Assembly: GCA_030789695.1 (NCBI GenBank)
Contig: CM061133.1
Span: 99,901,128-99,965,127 of the forward strand
Source of the DNA: Scilla litardierei
Lineage: Eukaryota > Streptophyta > Magnoliopsida > Asparagales > Asparagaceae
Direction of reading: 5' to 3'
DNA length: 64,000 bases
Part shown: piece by piece, positions 44,546 through 56,916 of the stretch
How positions within the stretch are numbered: the stretch's first letter is position 1
How the letters are laid out: every line of letters begins with the position of its first letter
Position numbers and translations under genes: made by a program
Notes under the pieces: model-generated
The model's input: only the letters and a program-made list of their open reading frames with translations
What the model was told of the DNA's origin: nothing
Database searches by the model: none

Positions 44546-46120
44546 TGTTGGATACAACGATCGATGACTTCGTGTTTGATGATAACAAACGTGTGTGAAC
44601 GATTTGATGTGTGTGCTAAATGTTTTTCAGGAGTGGCACTCTGGCAAATACTCAAAGGAAGACTAAGTCAAAGATGGGGAGATAAGGATGGAATCAATTC
44701 AAATCCATATTTGAATTGATTCAAATCAATTGGTGCATGAATTAAATCCTAAAGTCATACAAATTGAAGACTTGGTCAAAGATGGAGAGATATGGAGAAT
44801 CTCATACAAATCAATTGTGATTAAATGAGATCCAATCATATAGCCACACAAATTCAAACTCCATATCCTCATGTGACTAGAAGAGATCTTCCATGATGAT
44901 TCATTCAAATCCTAGCCAAGTTAGGATTCCATCCAATCTCCATATTCTATGGGATTATATTTGATTCTAATTGATTCCATACTCTTCTATATAAACCCAT
45001 ATTCAAAGGAGAGAAAAATGGGATCGGGCAACCAAGAAGAAAATTCGGCCATATACTCAACCTCCTCCATAGGTGCGTAAGTTACATTGATCTCACATAC
45101 ATTGCGCAACAAAGAAGAAGCAACCACCCTATATTGCACAATATTGTAAGCACCTTCATCTTCTTCATTGCAAGCCACCAAGCCAAGAGCATATCCTTCC
45201 TCCTTGCGCAAACCCTAGAAAGCCAAAGCTCCATTGCTTCATCACCTCCTTGCGCAACCTTGTAGGCATCTCCAAGCAAAGCTTCATTGCATACCATCAC
45301 CATTGCCACAAGGAACCACATCCAAAAGCCAACGCTCTATTGCTCTCCTACAGTGCAAAAATTCTCTTCAAGGAGTCTTCCACATTGCCAAGGCCACAAG
45401 CTACTAAGAAGGGTCGTCCACCATTGTCGCAAGTTCTAGGGTCTCTCCACTCCTTGGCCGTAAGCTTCAAGGGACAACTTCAACAGACAAGGAGCTCCTC
45501 TTCCCTTCATTACGTAAGCCACCACAAGCACACATCTTCATGGCCGCAACATAGAAGGGGGAAACTTTCACAAGGCCGCAAGTTTCAAGGAGGGACGTGA
45601 CGTTGTCGAGTAAATCCTGTCAGACTTGATCTGACCTGAGCTGATCGACAGAGACGACTACGCCTACATAAACTGAGATTTTCTAAACTCTGTATTATTA
45701 TACTTGTGTAGTAGTGTAGCGATCTTTGTAGGAGAAACTTTATCATACTTGTTTTGGGGTCTTGTCTAGTTTGGTACTAGACAAGCGGGTTTGACTAGTT
45801 GGGACTAGTCAATAGAAAGCTTATACTAGGATTAGTTTTGTTGAACACCGGTAGAGTGGGGTACTGAGATCCTGGTAAGCGTAGAGGAGGTGCTCTAGCT
45901 TTTTATGATTGTACCTATTACATTATTAATCTAGTATCTGCTTAGGGGATGGATGTAGGTCGTAGGGACGACCGAACCAAGGTAAATCTGCTGCGTACAC
46001 TGTGATTGATTTTATTTACTCTACATCTGCTATAACTGCCTGTGATTGCTCATGGGTTACACGAGAATTTTTATTAACTTATTCACCCTTCCCCCTCTAG
46101 GCTTAGATCCAGATCTAACA
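44546..46120. mobile_element. Solo LTR, 1575 bp, with TATAG target duplication
   Basis: It starts TGTTGGATACAACG and ends CCAGATCTAACA (inverted TGTTRGAT ends). It is flanked by a perfect 5-bp duplication TATAG at 44541-44545 and 46121-46125, inside the RNase H reading frame. The last 40 bases (TTATTCACCCTTCCCCCTCT before the terminus) resemble Sirevirus LTR ends, so it is probably in plus orientation. No internal retroelement genes remain; solo LTRs form by recombination between the two LTRs of one copy. Confidence 0.92.
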
Positions 46121-46455
46121 TATAGCTGCTGAACTTGCATGTGCACAAATCCTTTGGATGAAACAAGTCTTAGTGGATTATGGTGTTAAAACGTCTACAT
46201 GTGTGGTTTATTATGATAATAAGAGTGTCATTAATTTATCCCAGAACTCTGTTCTACATCCTAGAACCAAACATATAGACATTAAGCATAGATTATAGAT
46301 AACCATTATAGCAAAAAGGATGTTGACCTTAGATACGTCTCTACAAAACATCAAGTTATGGATATTCTCACAAAGACTTTGAAAATAGAATCTTTTTCAA
46401 AACTCCGCAGAGACCTAGATATTATAAGTGAAAAGGAACTTATATCCAATTGAAC
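46121..46455 (+). pseudogene. Copia RNase H relic, right part and pol end
   Basis: It continues the frame cut at 44545: AAELACAQILWMKQVLVDYG, VYYDNKSVINLSQNSVLHPR, TKHIDIKH, then a degenerate end (the usual DILTKPL region near 46360-46380) and ISEKELISN before a stop near 46453. Joining it to 44366-44545 gives the expected order, showing that the solo LTR inserted in an already resident element. Confidence 0.85.
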
Positions 46456-46916
46456 ATGATTATGTTTTATGTTTTTACACTTATAGATTCTTTTCATGTT
46501 GCGTTTATTATCCCTTTTGGTTTATTATGCACATTATGCTCTCTCCTTTGCTAAATTCGAGACTTGGTGTTAAGTGTCATTTTGTCTCGTGGTTTGTATT
46601 ATGATTACACTTTTTGATGTGACAAAGGGGGAGAGAAGTATTAATGCATATAAAATAGTAACATGGATATTGTTGTTGATACTATTAATCATGGCGCAAA
46701 GGATATTGCACATTGACATTGTTAACCATACTGGGAATATAACATGAAACTTGTGCATATTTCTGCTTATCTCTAACCAGCTTTGATGCAAGTGGAGTAA
46801 ATTTTCCATAACAATCATGCATCTCTGTAGGAGGAGCGTAAGCTATCTTTTTAATTCTCATATTATATTTTTCTATTTTATATAATTTGTTGTCATAATA
46901 AAAAAATGTGGAGAGT
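46456..46916 (+). other. Copia 3' non-coding region with purine tracts
   Basis: This lies between the end of pol and the 3' LTR. Purine-rich ACAAAGGGGGAGAGAAG (46624-46640) resembles the AAAGGGGGAGA box conserved in sireviruses. AAAAAAATGTGGAGAG directly before the LTR could be the polypurine tract. Confidence 0.6.
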
Positions 46917-48607
46917 GTTGGGATATTGAGACCAATCCTAGTGGAGTTTTGATTATGTCACAAATGATATGGGTACTATCGATTTTACTTCAAGCGTGTA
47001 TAGGAAGTAAATGATGATATATAGCCATGAAGAACTAATTTATGGAATAGCTCAATAAAGGAAGTCTTGGAAGCCATGATCGTGGAATCAACTTTAAAGT
47101 CAATGCATGAAGAAAGTACAGACTTAATCAAGAACTTGAAATCAAGACTTGATGGCCCAAGACAATAGAAGGAGACCCAAGAACTATAGAGTGTGTATAT
47201 TGTAAGTTAGAAGTCTTATTTTGTTAAAGTCAATATCATGGAGCTACACACTCACAAAAAATTTGAAAAAATGTTTTTACAATGTGTTGAAATGTTTTAA
47301 ATTAGCATATAATTAATTATAAATGATTTCAATGTGACTTGATGGAGAAAAACTCATGCATCTGAAAATAGTTGACTATCCACAACCTGATAACCGCCTA
47401 TCCGATATCAGATTTTACCTAGAACTCTCGGGACTACTGTAGTAGTCAACGATCGTTTTGATAACAGACTATCTCATGGAGATAGCTGACTATATGGTTC
47501 AAATGGCAGTTTTTAAGGAAAGCATGATATTCATTTTATGGCTGTTACTAGCAGTTGGAGAAGAGATTTTTATCACGAATTGAGTTGTTTTTCTACTCTA
47601 TAAATAGTAGAGACCTTTAATCTTTTCATATCAATTATTTAGGAAATTCTTATATTTTTCAAGCTAAATTCTCAAAGCTCTCTTATCTTTCAAAAGCTCT
47701 TCTTTGGCCATAGGTTTCAAATTCTTTTGTGCTAATTTTCTGATATTTTCTATGCTCATTTTGGCGTTGTTAAAGTTTGATTTTGATGTCTAAAGCTCAA
47801 AGCTTTTATTTTTTTGGAGAATCATTTTCAAGTTTCTTTTGATCTTTTTAGCATTATTTTTATTCTTTTTGATCAAAAGACTTGATTTTTAAATAGCCAC
47901 ACAAAATATACAAAGATCCATATATATTGGCTATAGGAATCAAAAGGTGTAAAGCTTTTAGAGGTTTCGAGTTCGAGTCCCCCTGGATGCAGCTGTGTTA
48001 AAAATTGGTGAGTGAGAGCTTTGGCTACCCTTCGCGGGTCCTACCCGGCTCGAGCCGGATTAATCGGTGCCCAATGTGGTGTCCGAAAACCGGTGGTTAA
48101 AAACCAAAAAAGGGTGTAAAGCTTATCGTCAAAAGGGTTGTAAACATTTGGAGAAGGGATTGGTAAGGTGTTCCCTACTGAAAGGGAGTGTTGTGTTGTA
48201 CCTGATTGAAACTTCTAGTTGGGTTGTAACTAGGTGTTTGGAAATCTTAGCAAATGGAGCTAGGTTCTTGTATTGCATTGGTAATAATGGTTTAAATCCC
48301 GAGGGAGGTCGGGGATTAGACGTACCCAAGTTGTGGGGAATCGGGATAAAAATCTTAGTGTTTGCGGTGTGACTCTCATTTGTCTCTTTATTATTCATAT
48401 TACTTGTAATCTTTATTTCTGTTGTGCTGATATGTTTATTCCATTACAAGCCCAATATTTGTGTTGATTAAGTACCAAGTGAGTTAATTCTCCTTGGAGA
48501 CTTAGGAAACATTGTTAGAAGGGTTTTATTTAAGCAAAAAAATTATTTTTCTATACAACACTATTCAACCTCCTTCTATTGGTGTCTGCCTTCCACAGGA
48601 TCCCACA
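46917..48607 (+). repeat. 3' LTR of the Sirevirus-like element, 1.69 kb
   Basis: It starts TGTTGGGATATTGAG and ends CCACAGGATCCCACA. The last third is clearly related to the LTR at 51601-53354 (shared ATACAACACTATTCAACC, CCACAGGATC, and GGTTGTAACTAGGTG-like words), but the families differ in their first halves. It contains a SINE. The right flank at 48608 changes directly into antisense copia sequence; no target duplication was identified. Confidence 0.7.
47958..48106 (+). mobile_element. SINE insertion, about 150 bp, with target duplication
   Basis: The insert starts near a Pol III B-box-like sequence (GAGTTCGAGTCCCCCTGG, 47969-47986) and ends in AAAAACC-AAA. It is flanked by a 16-17 bp direct repeat, AAAAGGTGTAAAGCTT (47942-47957) and AAAAGGGTGTAAAGCTT (48107-48123), differing by one G. 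Long, A-rich target duplications and an internal B box are typical of tRNA-derived SINEs mobilised by LINEs. The A box is missing, so it is 5' truncated. Confidence 0.75.
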
Positions 48608-50430
48608 AATTCTTCAACACACTCCCGGTGTATGAAGTCTAATGTAACAAGATTTCACCTTTTAGATGATAAATCGATGAGCTATGACATATCTTTATTT
48701 TTTCCTTGGTCTTTCATATCATATTTAATAGTCAGGCTAGAACAGATATTTCAATTTTCTCTTCAGGAGATCCGATGAGATTTAATTTGTTTACAACTAT
48801 AATCTCAAATCATGTTCTTTGCTCTTATACAGATGCAAAGACAAGTAAAAATCCTTGCTTTGTCAATGGATTCACTTGGCTGTACAACATTTTATTATCT
48901 TTTCAATAGACGTCACGAAGTCTATTCAGGTATTGAAGAAAATGAAGGATTTATCTTTATCAAGATATCCGTTGTGGTATGATGTCACAACATCCAATAT
49001 AGCAGCATATCCAATAATTTTCTTTGCCAAATCGTAAGGTATTCGTAACTTATAACTATGGAGTCTGATGCATCATTGACATAAGTGAGTCAAGCTCATC
49101 TCACTTGTTTATTCCCCGGTTTTAGCGAAAAACCTTGAGCTATATGTCGTACCTTATAGCATATGATTTTATATTTATATTTATACAATACTCATTATAC
49201 CCAAAGGTTTGACATCTTTTAGTGTCTGGACTTCATGTTCAAACACTTCACGTTTCATAAGAGAGTCCAGCTCAGCTTTTATTACCTCGTTCCACATGGC
49301 AATCTCTATGTTTGCATTTTAGTAACACAGTGTGGATCGATATTATATAATTATCATCGCTTTTGCGATGTAAGTGACATTAAGATACTTGAATATATTG
49401 TCGACAATTGTGTTCTTTCTGTCCAACACCTCCCAAACATGTAAAACAGTCAATGATATTTTAGTTTCTCCCAGATTATCCTCTTCTTGGGGTTCCAGGT
49501 TGGGTAAGGGTATGGACATGAGCTCATTATCATGTGGTTGTATTTTCTCAAGGCTTCCAGGTATTTTCCTCTTTTTGGGAATTTTATCCTTGGAGCCTAG
49601 TGGTCTGCCTCTTTTAATGTGATAAACATACACTTCTGCTACTGGTGGGTTGCACCCATTATCGGGGGTGTCAATGCTAACTGGAATATTAGTAGCATGG
49701 ATGTGTGATCTGACAATTTTCTTTTACGCGTAACTATGTTCGATAACTGTTGAACAATTTTAATAAATGTGGTGGATCTTCATGATCTCATTATCATATT
49801 TCATAATTTTCGGATCATAGAGTTTTATTTATTTTTGATATTTTAAATGGTAAGTTGAGCTTTATGTTTCAACCAAGTTGAGCATGGTATCGAGAATGTG
49901 GACAAATAAATGCACAGTCTTTGAGATGTGCTTTTAACACCTCCCCCGTTTAGGGTGCAAGGTGTCTATTTATCTAGGATGAATTAAAACTGATATAGAT
50001 TCCATGACGGCTTGAGGTGCCTATTTTTATTTTCTATGGTGGTGCTATGGAGATGTAAACTGCACAACCAAAAATTATCAAATAAGAGATATTTGGTGGT
50101 TTTCCGCATGCAAGTTGCATCAGAGAGTAGCTCAGACTCCAGCATGTAAGATTGCATGTCCCAATATAGTCACCAACAATTGGAATTTTATTAACAACGT
50201 AGTCATTTTAATAATCGACTCATCTGACCCATTTTGGGTGTGAACACATGCTTTAAGCTGTTCAACTTTTATTTCAGTTGCCAATTATTATTGATTTCCC
50301 AGCATTATCCAATGTGCCCGCAATTTTGATAATTTGTCTTAATGGCTTTAGAAAAGCTGGATTGCTGTTGGATAACAGGCCTACTTATGACATTTAGAGG
50401 ATACATTGATAAGTACGGTAAGACACTTTA
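48608..50430 (-). pseudogene. Antisense Ty1/copia integrase to RT relic
   Basis: Reading the minus strand from about 50390 down, fragments follow the copia order: integrase core (HLDNAGKS, SMCSHPKWV), integrase C-terminal part (KPPNISYLIIFGCAVYISIA near 50100-50010), the linker (SHIHATNIPVSIDTPDNG, HIKRGRPLGSKDKIPKKRK near 49610, VVDNIF-like), RT start (WNEVIKAELDSLMKREVFEH near 49290), AQGFS near 49130, and a degenerate DDLN-like LNLIGSPEE near 48770. Stops and indels are frequent. The lineage differs from the sense Sirevirus material on both sides. It is a long-dead element. Confidence 0.82.
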
Positions 50431-50769
50431 TCGGTCCTTCACTGGAGTGGATAAATCCATAAATATCCCTCAAGTACTCTCAACAAAAAGTCTCATTAAT
50501 TAATTTTTAATAGACATATTTTCATAATTGGTTTTACTCCATAATAAGTGAGATATGGAGATTTACTCTTCTGAAGAATATTCGTGTTCTTCAGATTATA
50601 TTCATGGGATTGGGATATGATGGAGTGCATCATCACTTATCCTGTGTGTCTAAACCACTCGTATTAAAGTTAAACTTATACGAGTTCGGCACATTTGTGT
50701 GCTCCGTTAATTTTGATCCATTCTTCGAATTTTGTATGAAATGGACTTTTTTAAAGGTACATCCACGCG
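50430..50769. other. Unassigned stretch before the direct repeat
   Basis: This may belong to the antisense copia relic (upstream gag or integrase zinc region), but I cannot recognise it. Confidence 0.35.
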
Positions 50770-52245
50770 CTTAAGTATGGTCTTCAAACCGTTAATTTTC
50801 TTGAGTCGTTATATACGAATATTTGGTATTAATTCTGTCAGTTTCAATATGGATTTCGTATCGATGGATATCCTTAAAACTTGATGAGTTTCTTTTTTTC
50901 ATGTTTTCTGAGAGTTCTGGGCATCCTCAGTTTTTAGGAGTTTTACCTGTTTGCAATCCTCAAGTTAGATGTCCCAAAGATAGTACTTCGAGACTATCAT
51001 TAGGGTGAGATGCTTTTGATAGCATGCGTCATAAGGGATCATGTTGATGGTAAAATTATCCATAATTTGTTTGACAAGTTCACTAAGTCAAACTTATAGC
51101 AAACATAGCCATTTAGTTGCAACATATATGTTAATGCATAAAAACATAATCATTCATTGCTATTTCTTGTCAATGTATACTTTATCTTCTCTTTCCCTTT
51201 CTTTTATTATTCGCTGTAATTTTTGTACTCCCCATGTGTCCATTTTGAACTTTGGGTCCAATTGGCCAATAATAATTATTCAAAATTTTGAAAACAATAA
51301 TTGCGACATGTGCCATTATGCATAATTATTTGTAAGCACAATTGCATGATCTATGGTATCAATTTATGGTAATGATAAAAAATGTCATGCATAATAAGCA
51401 TAGAGCAAATAGGCTAATTGTGTGGATCGACCAGTCACCATAAATAAATAACGTCCATAGTCCAAATTATACCTTTTTACATAAATTAAAAAGAAAGAAA
51501 AAAAATACAACTTTGGATACCACATGGGTCCCATAAAAATTCGTCTTCATCAGTGGTTGCCTCTGCCATCATGGAATTAGCCATCAATCTTGGACATTAC
51601 TGATGGAAATTGAATTCCACCCCCAAGTGATTTTGATGATGAGCACACCAAATGAAGCTTAGTGTACTAACTACACTACGATTAAGTGTGTAGGTTGTGC
51701 GACAGATGAAAAGCTTTATGCATACTCAAAGAAGCGCAATCTACGCTCAAAGACAAGGACGAACGTTGCTGAGATCAATGATGAAGCTCAAAGCTCAAAT
51801 AGAACAAGAAGCTCAAGTGAAAGCTCACATCTACTCCATCAGTTGATCAAGCTTCCAAAGACGTGTCCTAATCTATAGTGAGTGTGATGTGTCTTTCTTA
51901 GGGTTATGTTAAAGCCAATCGTAGAGACAAATCACACACACACAAATGATTTCAAAAACATCTTACATGTCTTTTAATTCATTTTCCAAAAGATATTGAG
52001 AGCTTTTTCTAGTCGTTTTATATTTCCGAAACTCCACTACACCCTGGAGTTAACTACTTGATTGACTAGCTGTGGTTCAGAAGAAACTCCTCTGGGAGTC
52101 GACTACCAAAGGTAGGGAGTCGACTACCAGCTGAGAATCAAGTTTTCCTGAAACACACTGGGAGTCGACTACCACTCCTAGGAAGTCGACTACCAGCTGT
52201 CAAAGTTTGACGTTTTGACTTGATTTTTGACATATCTTTAATTGA
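50770..52245 (+). repeat. 1.46-kb direct repeat, copy 1
   Basis: Starting with TTAAGTATGGTCTTCAAACC, this block matches 56917-58410 almost base for base, with small indels. It spans the 3' non-coding region of a Sirevirus-like element and the first part of its LTR. Its presence before the LTR at 51601 means this LTR was once the 3' LTR of another copy. Confidence 0.92.
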
Positions 52246-53354
52246 TTTTTTCCCATGATTTAGGGACAAAAGTCAAATGAATTTGAAATTCAAATTCTCA
52301 GATTTCTCCTATTAATTAGGACCATTTTCATTGAGAAATCACAACAACTATTGAAATCAAATTCTCTTGTGCAAAACACTCTCAAAATTCTAAGCACTCT
52401 TTCTCTCTTAGCCAAATCTGTTTTTACTCTTGATCTTGCAATTTCTTTTGTTATTATTTTCTGAAGATCATAATCTTATTTGGCTATCTGTTTTTCAAAT
52501 CCATATTGTTTATTCCCGAATTTTTATTTAAAATATTTTTGAAAAACATTTGATCTAGATCACAAAGACTTTATTCGTATCTTTGTGTGATCTAGAATCT
52601 TATTCTATCAAGCCACTGTACACGAATTGCCTATTACTATTGGCTATATAATTTGGGTGTAAATCCAATCTCCACCAATCTATTGTGGTGAATTGGATAT
52701 TGATTTTATTTTGTGATTACCCTTTGTTGTAAGGGTGTTGTTGTTGGAAACCCTAGACAAGTCTAGTGTTGCGGTTTGAAATCCTGGTCAAGACTAGGTT
52801 GTTGGAAATCCTAACAAGTGAAGTTAGGTGCTTGTATTTGCCAAGGCAAACAGTGAATATCTCGTACCGGATTGGTCGAGAACTGGACGTACCCAAGTTG
52901 TGGGGAACCAGGATAAAAATCCTTGTGTCTACACTTGCTTATCTGTGACTATTTATCTTTGCAAGTCTTTCTTATTTAACTTATAATTATTCTTTGCTTA
53001 ACATTCTTGTAACTCTCTTATAATATACTGCAAAGATCAATTTTGTATTTATACTTCTGTGCAAATCTTATATATCTTCATTAAGTGTTTAATTATCTGA
53101 GCTGTGCTTAATTTCCCTCTGGGAGTCGATTACTGTTCATCGGGAGTCGACTACCAGAAGACTTTTATCTCTGATTTGATTTGAAGATTTATTGAGTTGA
53201 TTAAGAACCAAGCGTAGATCACTCTACTTGGTTTCTTAGGCAACATTATAAGGCTTTGTTTTGTGTTGATTGGTTAAGAACGAAAAAGTTTTATCTTTAT
53301 ACAACACTATTCAACCCCCCTTCTAGTGTTGATTGCCATCCACAGGATCTAACA
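51601..53354 (+). repeat. Sirevirus-like LTR 1, 1754 bp
   Basis: It starts TGATGGAAATTGAATTCC and ends CCACAGGATCTAACA, followed by a primer-binding-like site. It contains several copies of GGGAGTCGACTACC (52086-52190 and 53120-53160). It is preceded by 3' non-coding sequence and followed by gag, so it serves as a junction between two element bodies. Confidence 0.82.
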
Positions 53355-53355
53355 C

Positions 53356-53369
53356 TTGGTATCGAAGCA
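53356..53369 (+). other. Degenerate primer binding site
   Basis: TTGGTATCGAAGCA directly follows the LTR. The usual form is TTGGTATCAGAGC for initiator-Met tRNA; here AGAGC is changed to GAAGC. Confidence 0.7.
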
Positions 53370-53422
53370 AGGCTATAAAAGTGACAACGTCAACATCTTT
53401 CCATTCTGAAGGACTGAATACC

Positions 53423-54909
53423 ATGCGACCACCACTGTTCAACGGAACTAACTACGCTAGCTGGAAGATCCGAATGAAGACTCACCTGGAGTCATTGGAT
53501 ATTGAGGCATGGACCGTTACCAAAGTCCCATACATCGCACCTACTGAAATTGAATTTGGGAAGTGGTCAGCCGACGACAAGAAGAAAGCAAATCTTAATG
53601 CAAAGGCAATGAATGCATTGTTTTGCGCCGTAACAGGAAATGAGTTCAATCGAGTCTCCCAATGCGAGACAGCACATCAGATATGACACACTCTTCAGGT
53701 AAGTCACGAAGGAACTGAGAAGGTAAACGAATCCTGCATAAATGTTTTACACTCTAAATTCGAATCTTTTAAAATGGAAGAAGGAGAGAGTATCACCGAT
53801 GTGAATACTCGTTTTACTAACATTACGAATGAGCTTGCAGGATTAGGAAAGAAACTTTCTGAATACGAGCAGGTAATGAAGATACTAAGATCTCTCCGAC
53901 CCGAGTGGAAGGGAAAGACAACGGCTATTCGAGAAGCTCATAACATAAAGGACCTTACCATCGAAGAACTAATCGAAAATCTCATGGCATATGAGATTGA
54001 GCTTGAAGAAGATAAGAAGATCGAAGAAAAACCAAAGAAGAAGAATCTCGCGTTTAAAGCTCAAGAAGAAGATTCCGACTACACGGACAAAGAAGACCAT
54101 ATTGCCTCATCCCAAAGAACTTCAAGGAGTTCATCACAAGTAAGTATGGTAAACGCTCTTTTAGACCTACTAACGGTATTATTTGTTTTGGTTGTAATAA
54201 ACCAGGGCACGCCAAAAGAGACTGTCCATTGGACAGAAACAATCGTGATTCCAGAGATCGTGGGAAGAACAGAGACAATAATGAAAAGAGAAATAATGGA
54301 AGAAACAAATTCTGACGACCAAAGAAGGAAGCTTACGCAGCCTTCGACCGGAGCGACGATTCCTCGTCCGATGAATCCTTAGCAGAAGACAATGATGAAA
54401 GAAGAGAAACAGCACACATGTGCTTCATGGCTTCTACATCCTCTAAGGTAAGTTCCCATCATGCTTCATTTAGTGATAATGATTCATCATCAAGCGATGA
54501 TGAAGACATGGACTATAGGGGAGCATATAAGGAGCTATGCAAAATGCATGAAAAGCTCATAAAAGAACATAAGAGAACACTTAGAAACATTAAAAAGTAT
54601 GCTAAAGAAAAGGAAGAAGTTATTAAGGAAAATAGTCTCCTTAAAGAAAAGAATGATTCTTTGCAAAAAGACATTGCATCCGTAAATGAAAAAGTTGAGA
54701 ATTTGAATAATCTTCTCGTATCTGTCAAAGATAAATATGACGCTACGATGAAAATTATTGAGAATTTCAACAAAGGAAAAGGGAAGCTAGATAGTTTAAT
54801 AAATAACCAAAAAGCCTCATCTAGCAAAATCGGACTCGGTTATGATTCACATCATACCAAGAAATGGGTTAAGCATACTAGGATGCATCATTCTAACAAA
54901 TTTTTTTGA
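53423..54909 (+). pseudogene. Sirevirus-like Gag, broken
   Basis: It starts with MRPPLFNGTNYASWKIRMKT (the usual copia Gag N-terminus), continues through EIEFGKWSADDKKKANLNAK and, after one TGA in place of tryptophan at about 53683, through FESFKMEEGESITDVNTRFT and LRSLRPEWKGKTTAIREA. A frame change near 54150 precedes a zinc knuckle (CFGCNKPGHAKRDC, 54184-54225) and a TGA near 54312. The last part (54418-54909) is acidic then strongly coiled coil (KEKEEVIKENSLLKEKNDSL), and ends near the KIGLGYDS motif found at the end of Sirevirus Gag. Gag forms the cytoplasmic particle; this copy needs at least three repairs and is dead. Confidence 0.9.
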
Positions 54910-55747
54910 GCATATGGACACCGAAGAACTTGTCCGATTAACGAAAGAAAAGGTACACTACAAATTTTATTCAACAAATTCACTTAAGCAAAAACTATAA
55001 ATATATTTTTCATGAAGGAACTAAACCACACTGGGTTTGGCTTCCTAAAGACTAACCCTCTGGACTCAAAAAGCCAAAGAGTACCATAAAACGTTTATTT
55101 TTCAGGTACTCTAAAGAAACAAAGAGGAGGAAACAAGATCCAACGCTTGATAACTGGATCAGCATCAAAAGCCTTCTTTTGTGACTTAATCATTTTTTTA
55201 GTTAATATTTTTTTAATCTTTTTATTTGATTATGAATGTTTGCGTTATATTTTTAAAACATCGCTTGTTCAGAAAACACACTCAGTCTTGGATCAAAACC
55301 CCTTGTGATGAGAAAACGACTCAACCCAGTAGGGAGTCGACTTCCTACATGAGGGAGTCGACTACCAGCGCGTGTGCGGAATTCTGGGTTTGATTTTTTA
55401 CTAACTTCTATTAGGTTCTACTGAGTTAATGGGCTCATATCCACAAGGTAACTTATACCCAATAACCTAAAACCTAATCCCAACCACTCATTTCTTGATC
55501 CATTGGCCCTCATTCTTCACCATCTTTCACCGCTTTTGTTAAAAACCCCCAAGAGTAAACCCTAGGGTAGCCGACTACCCCAATCTCCCCTTCTCTTGAA
55601 AATTCCTCTTGGTGCTTGGGTTATTTGAAGCTCTCTCAACTCTTGATTTCATCTCTTTCTCAAGCTTACTCAAGGTAAAAACTTTTCTCATCATCTTTAC
55701 TTCATGTTTTCCTTGCATATCTAGTATTGTAAATTCTTGTTTTTTAG
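54910..55747 (+). other. Deletion junction between gag and env-like gene
   Basis: Only a few residues resembling the start of the pol region (LNHTGFGFLKTNP near 55020) follow gag. There is no integrase, reverse transcriptase or RNase H. From about 55300 the sequence is a leader for the env-like frame and includes two GGGAGTCGACTxCC-type motifs (55331 and 55354). About 3-4 kb of pol expected in a Sirevirus is therefore missing. Confidence 0.75.
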
Positions 55748-56915
55748 ATGCCTATCAAGAGAATGGTTTCCAAGAAGAGGAAAGTTTCAACTGAATCTAT
55801 ATCTGAGAAAGAAACAATCTTGCCCTATCTGTTTAGGAGTACTACCTATGAACACTTTGTCAAAATCTTTAAGAAACCTATTTTTCATGAGAGATTTGTC
55901 AAACTTGATGATGTAAGTAAACTATGGCATTGATAGCATACTAGAATTTCAGAACTTGGCTAACCTATTTTCCTCTGAAAACAGTTATCTCTGCTATCCC
56001 AGACTTGTGCACCTATTTTATGCTAATATGGATTACGATCTTGCCAAAAGCCGATTTGTCACCAAAGTACTTGACACAAAACTTGCCATAACCGTTAAAT
56101 CCCTTGGAGAAGCCCTAGGCATTCCATACACTGGCATGTTATTTGATAAGATAGAGATGACTGATAGTAATATCTTGGAGAGAATGTATTAGCCGGGAAA
56201 GTATTTCCAAACTAAACTCCCTTGTAGCGATCTTCGCTATCCAGGAAGAATTCTCGCGAATATACTATCTTACAATATTACCCAAAAATCTGGTAATCAC
56301 TCTATACTATTTGAGAAGCAGGCCAAATGTATCTATGCTATGTTAGGGAACATCCATGTCAATTGGGCCAAAGTCATTATGGACTTTATTCTTGCTTCAG
56401 CTTCTTCAGACAGACCTTCATCCACTCTAGCACATGGACATTACCTCACTATCCTGTTTATTAGCTATAATGCGCCTTTGGATAATGAAACCATAATTCT
56501 AGAAGTGGCACGCATATTTGATGTCCATGCCCTCGGAAGAATGAACCTACATCATGACCTTGATAAGAACATCCCCGAAGAGAAACTTACTGCTGAAGGA
56601 GGATCGTCATCCTCCAGGAGAGGTAAGAAAATTGTTGTTTCAGATTCTGATGAGGAAGAAGGAGAGGAAGAAAAAGGAAGCGAAGAAGAAGGAGAAGAGG
56701 AGGAGCCACCGGCATACATCATTGAACTTCAAGAGATGCACTTGAAGAAAATTGAGAAGTAAAAGATATCACAAGAGAGAGGTTTTGAAGACCTCAACAA
56801 AAAGGTGGACGACCTCAAGGATTTCGTAGCAAAGAGCAAAAAAATGACAGAGGAGACGCTTGTCAAGATCCTTGATGAGATCAAGGAATTGAAGAAGAAC
56901 GGCGGTCATCCTTGA
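55748..56915 (+). pseudogene. Env-like ORF of a Sirevirus (plant transposon protein family)
   Basis: Frames begin with MPIKRMVSKKRKVSTESISE, then a region with YEHFVKIFKKPIFHERFVKL, RLVHLFYANMDYDLAKSRF and GEALGIPYTG. A second part follows (HVNWAKVIMDFIL, ARIFDVHALGRMNLHHDLDK). The C-terminal portion has a Ser run, a long acidic Glu-rich segment (56640-56710) and a final coiled coil (KVDDLKDFVAKSKK). This layout matches the env-like or 'putative plant transposon protein' gene downstream of pol in sireviruses and Athila elements; its role is unknown and no membrane span is seen here. Stops at 55934, 56190 and 56760 break it. Confidence 0.75.
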
Positions 56916-56916
56916 T

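Noticed and set aside
47960..48060. Intact tRNA gene suggested by a GTTCGAGTCC B box
   Set aside because: No A box, anticodon arm or acceptor pairing can be found, and the segment is flanked by long target duplications, so it is a truncated SINE.
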